Shown here: one piece after another, positions 61,339 to 64,000 of the stretch
Position numbering within the stretch: position 1 is the first letter of the stretch
Layout of the letters: every line of letters starts with the position of its first letter
Origin: Candidatus Gillettellia adelgis
Lineage (GTDB): Bacteria; Pseudomonadota; Gammaproteobacteria; Enterobacterales; Enterobacteriaceae
NCBI GenBank assembly: GCA_020541285.1
Contig: CP047043.1
Coordinates: 806,001-870,000, forward strand
Direction of reading: 5' to 3'
DNA length: 64,000 bases
The notes under the pieces: model-generated
Told to the model about the DNA's origin: nothing
Seen by the model: only the letters and a program-made list of their open reading frames with translations
Database searches by the model: none
Program-made: the position numbers and the translations under genes

Positions 61339-63996
61339 TTAATGCAAAGAACCATGGCATTGTTTAAATTTTTTACCAGAGTTACACGGACAAGGATCAT
61401 TACGACCGACTTTACGGTCACTGATTATCGCTGCATTAGCAACATTCGTCACCGACGTTTCCTTTCCATACAATCCGAGCCCTTTCTGTTGTGTTAAATA
61501 TCTAATTTTTCCCTGACATTGTTGTTTAAGCATTGATACTTCTGTCGGCACTTTTATTTGCATTTTACTAAGAATGCTGATCACTTCATATTTCAAAGAC
61601 TCTAGCATAATCGCAAACATCTTGAATGATTCCCGCTTATACTCTTGTTTAGGATCTTTCTGTGCGTAACCACGCAGGTGGATGCCCTGACGTAAATAAT
61701 CCATCGCTGCTAAGTGTTCTTTCCATAGAGAATCTAACGTTTTTAGCATTACGTCCTTTTCAAAGCACCTCATTATCTCTGTATCAACCACATCTTCCTT
61801 ACGTACATATTGTTCCTTAACATTATCTAAGATACGCTCACGCAAGGTTTCTGCGCACAACTGAGGCTCTTTGTTAAGCCATACAACTATTGGAACCTCT
61901 AGATCAAAATCATTTTTTAGATGTTCCTTTAACCCCTGAATATCCCATTCTTCTTCCAGAGATTTCGGCATAATATAGTCATCAATAACGCCTGAAAACA
62001 CATCTTCATGAATACTGAGAATAGTTTCACGAATATCTGGTACACTTAATAGTTCATTGCGCTGGCTGTAGATGGCACATCGCTGATCATTAGCGACATC
62101 GTCATATTCTAGTAATTGCTTTCGGATATCAAAATTTCGGCTTTCTACTTTTCCTTGGGCTTTAGCAATGGCTTGTGTTACCCATGGGTGTTCGATCGCT
62201 TCGCCCTCTTTCATGCCTAATTTTCGCATCATACTAGACACACGCTCTGATGCAAAGATGCGCATTAAGGTATCTTCCATGGATAGATAAAAACGAGATG
62301 AACCCGCGTCACCTTGACGACCAGAACGACCACGCAACTGGTTATCAATACGTCGTGATTCATGACGCTCGGTACCAATAATATGCAGGCCACCCGCTGT
62401 CAGCACTTCATTATGACGTACTTTCCAGGCATCTTTTATAAGATTTATTTGTTCTGTAGTTGGTTTTTCCAACTTAGCAACCTCAGCCTGCCAATTACCA
62501 CCTAATACAATATCAGTACCGCGACCTGCCATATTCGTCGCGATTGTCACTGCCCCTCTTTGGCCAGCCTGCGCTATAATATCTGCTTCCATATCATGGA
62601 ACTTGGCGTTTAATACTTTATGAACAATTCCTGCTTTAGTTAGTTCGCGAGAGAATAACTCGGATTTCTCAATTGAGATAGTTCCCAAAAGCACTGGCTG
62701 GCCATTAACAATACGCTTGCGAATATCATGAATAATTGCACTAATTTTTTCTCTTTCAGTTAAGTAAATCAAATCTGGCATATCTTTTCGGATCATGGGA
62801 CGGTTCGTTGGCACTACTATAGTCTCTAGGTTATAAGTAGAGCTAAATTCAAAAGATTCTGTATTAGCAGTACCAGTCATACCTGCTAATTTCTTGTACA
62901 GGCGGAAATAGTTTTGAAAAGTGATTGCGGCTAATGTCTGGTTTTCATTCTTTATTGCGACACCTTCTTTAGCTTCTACCGCCTGGTGTAAACCATCTGA
63001 CCAACGACGACCATGCATGGTGCGTCCAGTATGTTCATCAACAATAATGACTTCCCCATTTTTAACAATATAATCAACATCACGGTTAAACAACATATGT
63101 GCACGTAACGCCGCAGTAACATGGTGCATCAGAATAATGTTAGTCGAGGAGTACAGTGATTCACCTGTTTCTATAACATTAGCCGCTAGTAGCATTTCTT
63201 CAATTAAAATTAATCCACGTTCAGTTAGGTATACCTGACGTGCTTTTTCATCTACTGAAAAATGACCTTCGCCCTGAAAAGAATCAGAGTCCTCTCTTTC
63301 CTGACAAATTAATTTAGGTATGAGTTTGTTAACTTTTATATACATTTCAGAGCTATCTTCAGCTGGCCCAGAAATAATAAGAGGGGTGCGTGCTTCGTCA
63401 ATCAAGATTGAATCGACTTCATCTACCAATGCATAATGTAATATGCGTTGAACTCGTTCCGCACGGCTAAATGCCATATTATCACGTAAATAATCAAAGG
63501 CATATTCGTTATTAGTACCGTAGGTAATATCTGCCGCATAAACTTTACGTTTATCTGATATTGACATGCCAGGTAAATTAATACCAATACTTAAGCCAAG
63601 AAATTCAAATAATGGTCTATTTTTTTCAGCGTCACGTTTCGCTAAATAATCGTTAACAGTCACCACATGAACACCGTGACCAGTTAAAGCATTCAAATAG
63701 GCAGGAAGTGTAGCAGTAAGGGTTTTACCTTCACCAGTACGCATTTCAGCAATACAGTGATCGTTAAGTACTATGCCACCCAATAGTTGTACATCGAAGT
63801 GACGCATACAAAATATACGTTTACTTGCTTCGCGCACTACAGAAAACGCTTCTGGAATTAAATTTTCTAATATTTCGCCTTTTTTCAATCGTGCGCGGAA
63901 TGCATTAGTTTTAGATTGCAGTTCATTATTAGACAGTTTTTCTATGTCCGATTCCATATCATTAATCTGCTCCACTACTTTTAGCATGCGGTGCAC
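61339..63996 (-). CDS. secA: preprotein translocase ATPase SecA (5' end beyond window)
   Basis: Motor ATPase that pushes preproteins through SecYEG. At least 885 residues are present (901 in E. coli). The reading frame is still open at the window edge, and the leading residues [10 protein letters not shown] align with E. coli residues around 21, so the true start lies outside. Nucleotide-binding domain 1 shows [20 protein letters not shown] and [17 protein letters not shown]. Domain 2 shows [15 protein letters not shown] and [13 protein letters not shown]. The C-terminal zinc-binding SEC-C end is [19 protein letters not shown], with the cysteine and histidine ligands kept. The linker before it is shorter than in E. 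coli. Its channel partner secG is in the window. Confidence 0.97.
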   Translation of the reverse strand: MHRMLKVVEQINDMESDIEKLSNNELQSKTNAFRARLKKGEILENLIPEAFSVVREASKRIFCMRHFDVQLLGGIVLNDHCIAEMRTGEGKTLTATLPAYLNALTGHGVHVVTVNDYLAKRDAEKNRPLFEFLGLSIGINLPGMSISDKRKVYAADITYGTNNEYAFDYLRDNMAFSRAERVQRILHYALVDEVDSILIDEARTPLIISGPAEDSSEMYIKVNKLIPKLICQEREDSDSFQGEGHFSVDEKARQVYLTERGLILIEEMLLAANVIETGESLYSSTNIILMHHVTAALRAHMLFNRDVDYIVKNGEVIIVDEHTGRTMHGRRWSDGLHQAVEAKEGVAIKNENQTLAAITFQNYFRLYKKLAGMTGTANTESFEFSSTYNLETIVVPTNRPMIRKDMPDLIYLTEREKISAIIHDIRKRIVNGQPVLLGTISIEKSELFSRELTKAGIVHKVLNAKFHDMEADIIAQAGQRGAVTIATNMAGRGTDIVLGGNWQAEVAKLEKPTTEQINLIKDAWKVRHNEVLTAGGLHIIGTERHESRRIDNQLRGRSGRQGDAGSSRFYLSMEDTLMRIFASERVSSMMRKLGMKEGEAIEHPWVTQAIAKAQGKVESRNFDIRKQLLEYDDVANDQRCAIYSQRNELLSVPDIRETILSIHEDVFSGVIDDYIMPKSLEEEWDIQGLKEHLKNDFDLEVPIVVWLNKEPQLCAETLRERILDNVKEQYVRKEDVVDTEIMRCFEKDVMLKTLDSLWKEHLAAMDYLRQGIHLRGYAQKDPKQEYKRESFKMFAIMLESLKYEVISILSKMQIKVPTEVSMLKQQCQGKIRYLTQQKGLGLYGKETSVTNVANAAIISDRKVGRNDPCPCNSGKKFKQCHGSLH

Positions 63997-64000
63997 TTTA

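Overview
The window looks like a chromosome segment of a long-term host-restricted gammaproteobacterium of the Enterobacterales, most likely an insect endosymbiont. All recognisable proteins are close relatives of Escherichia coli proteins. Gene order repeatedly follows E. coli blocks. Only about 39% of the bases lie in intact protein genes, and the DNA between genes is very AT-rich and full of stops. I see no transposase, prophage, CRISPR array or rRNA. I cannot name the species from sequence alone.

Layout from left to right: ychF; the tRNA operon argX-hisR-leuT-proM (minus strand); proS (minus); mreB-mreC-mreD; a decayed rng; full-length yhdP; gmhB and dapD (minus); the tRNA operon metT-leuW-glnU-(dead metU)-glnV; tRNA-Val(GAC); nth (minus) followed by a fossil rsx/rnf operon; then the long block greA-(dead yhbY)-rlmE-ftsH-(dead folP)-glmM-secG-leuU-(dead metY)-(dead rimP)-nusA-infB-rbfA-truB. 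Next come a 585-bp inverted repeat enclosing tmaR, then gmk-rpoZ-(dead spoT)-(dead trmH), and finally secA (minus), cut by the window edge.

The surviving genes form a minimal set: translation (proS, infB, rbfA, truB, rlmE, ychF, tRNAs), transcription (nusA, greA, rpoZ), secretion and membrane quality control (secA, secG, ftsH), cell shape and envelope (mreBCD, yhdP, glmM, gmhB, dapD), nucleotide supply (gmk) and DNA repair (nth). The lost genes fit relaxed selection in a stable host: spoT (stringent response), the rsx operon (SoxR reduction / electron transport), folP (folate), rng (RNase G), rimP, yhbY and trmH. These were found by reading eroded DNA in the frame and position predicted by E. 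coli gene order, and they still show recognisable protein stretches broken by stops and frameshifts.

I found no convincing new biological system. The features that ordinary decay explains least well are the nearly perfect 585-bp inverted repeat around tmaR, a perfect 55-bp palindrome at 21790-21844, and an 8-bp tandem repeat at 34975-35030. All pseudogene limits are approximate.
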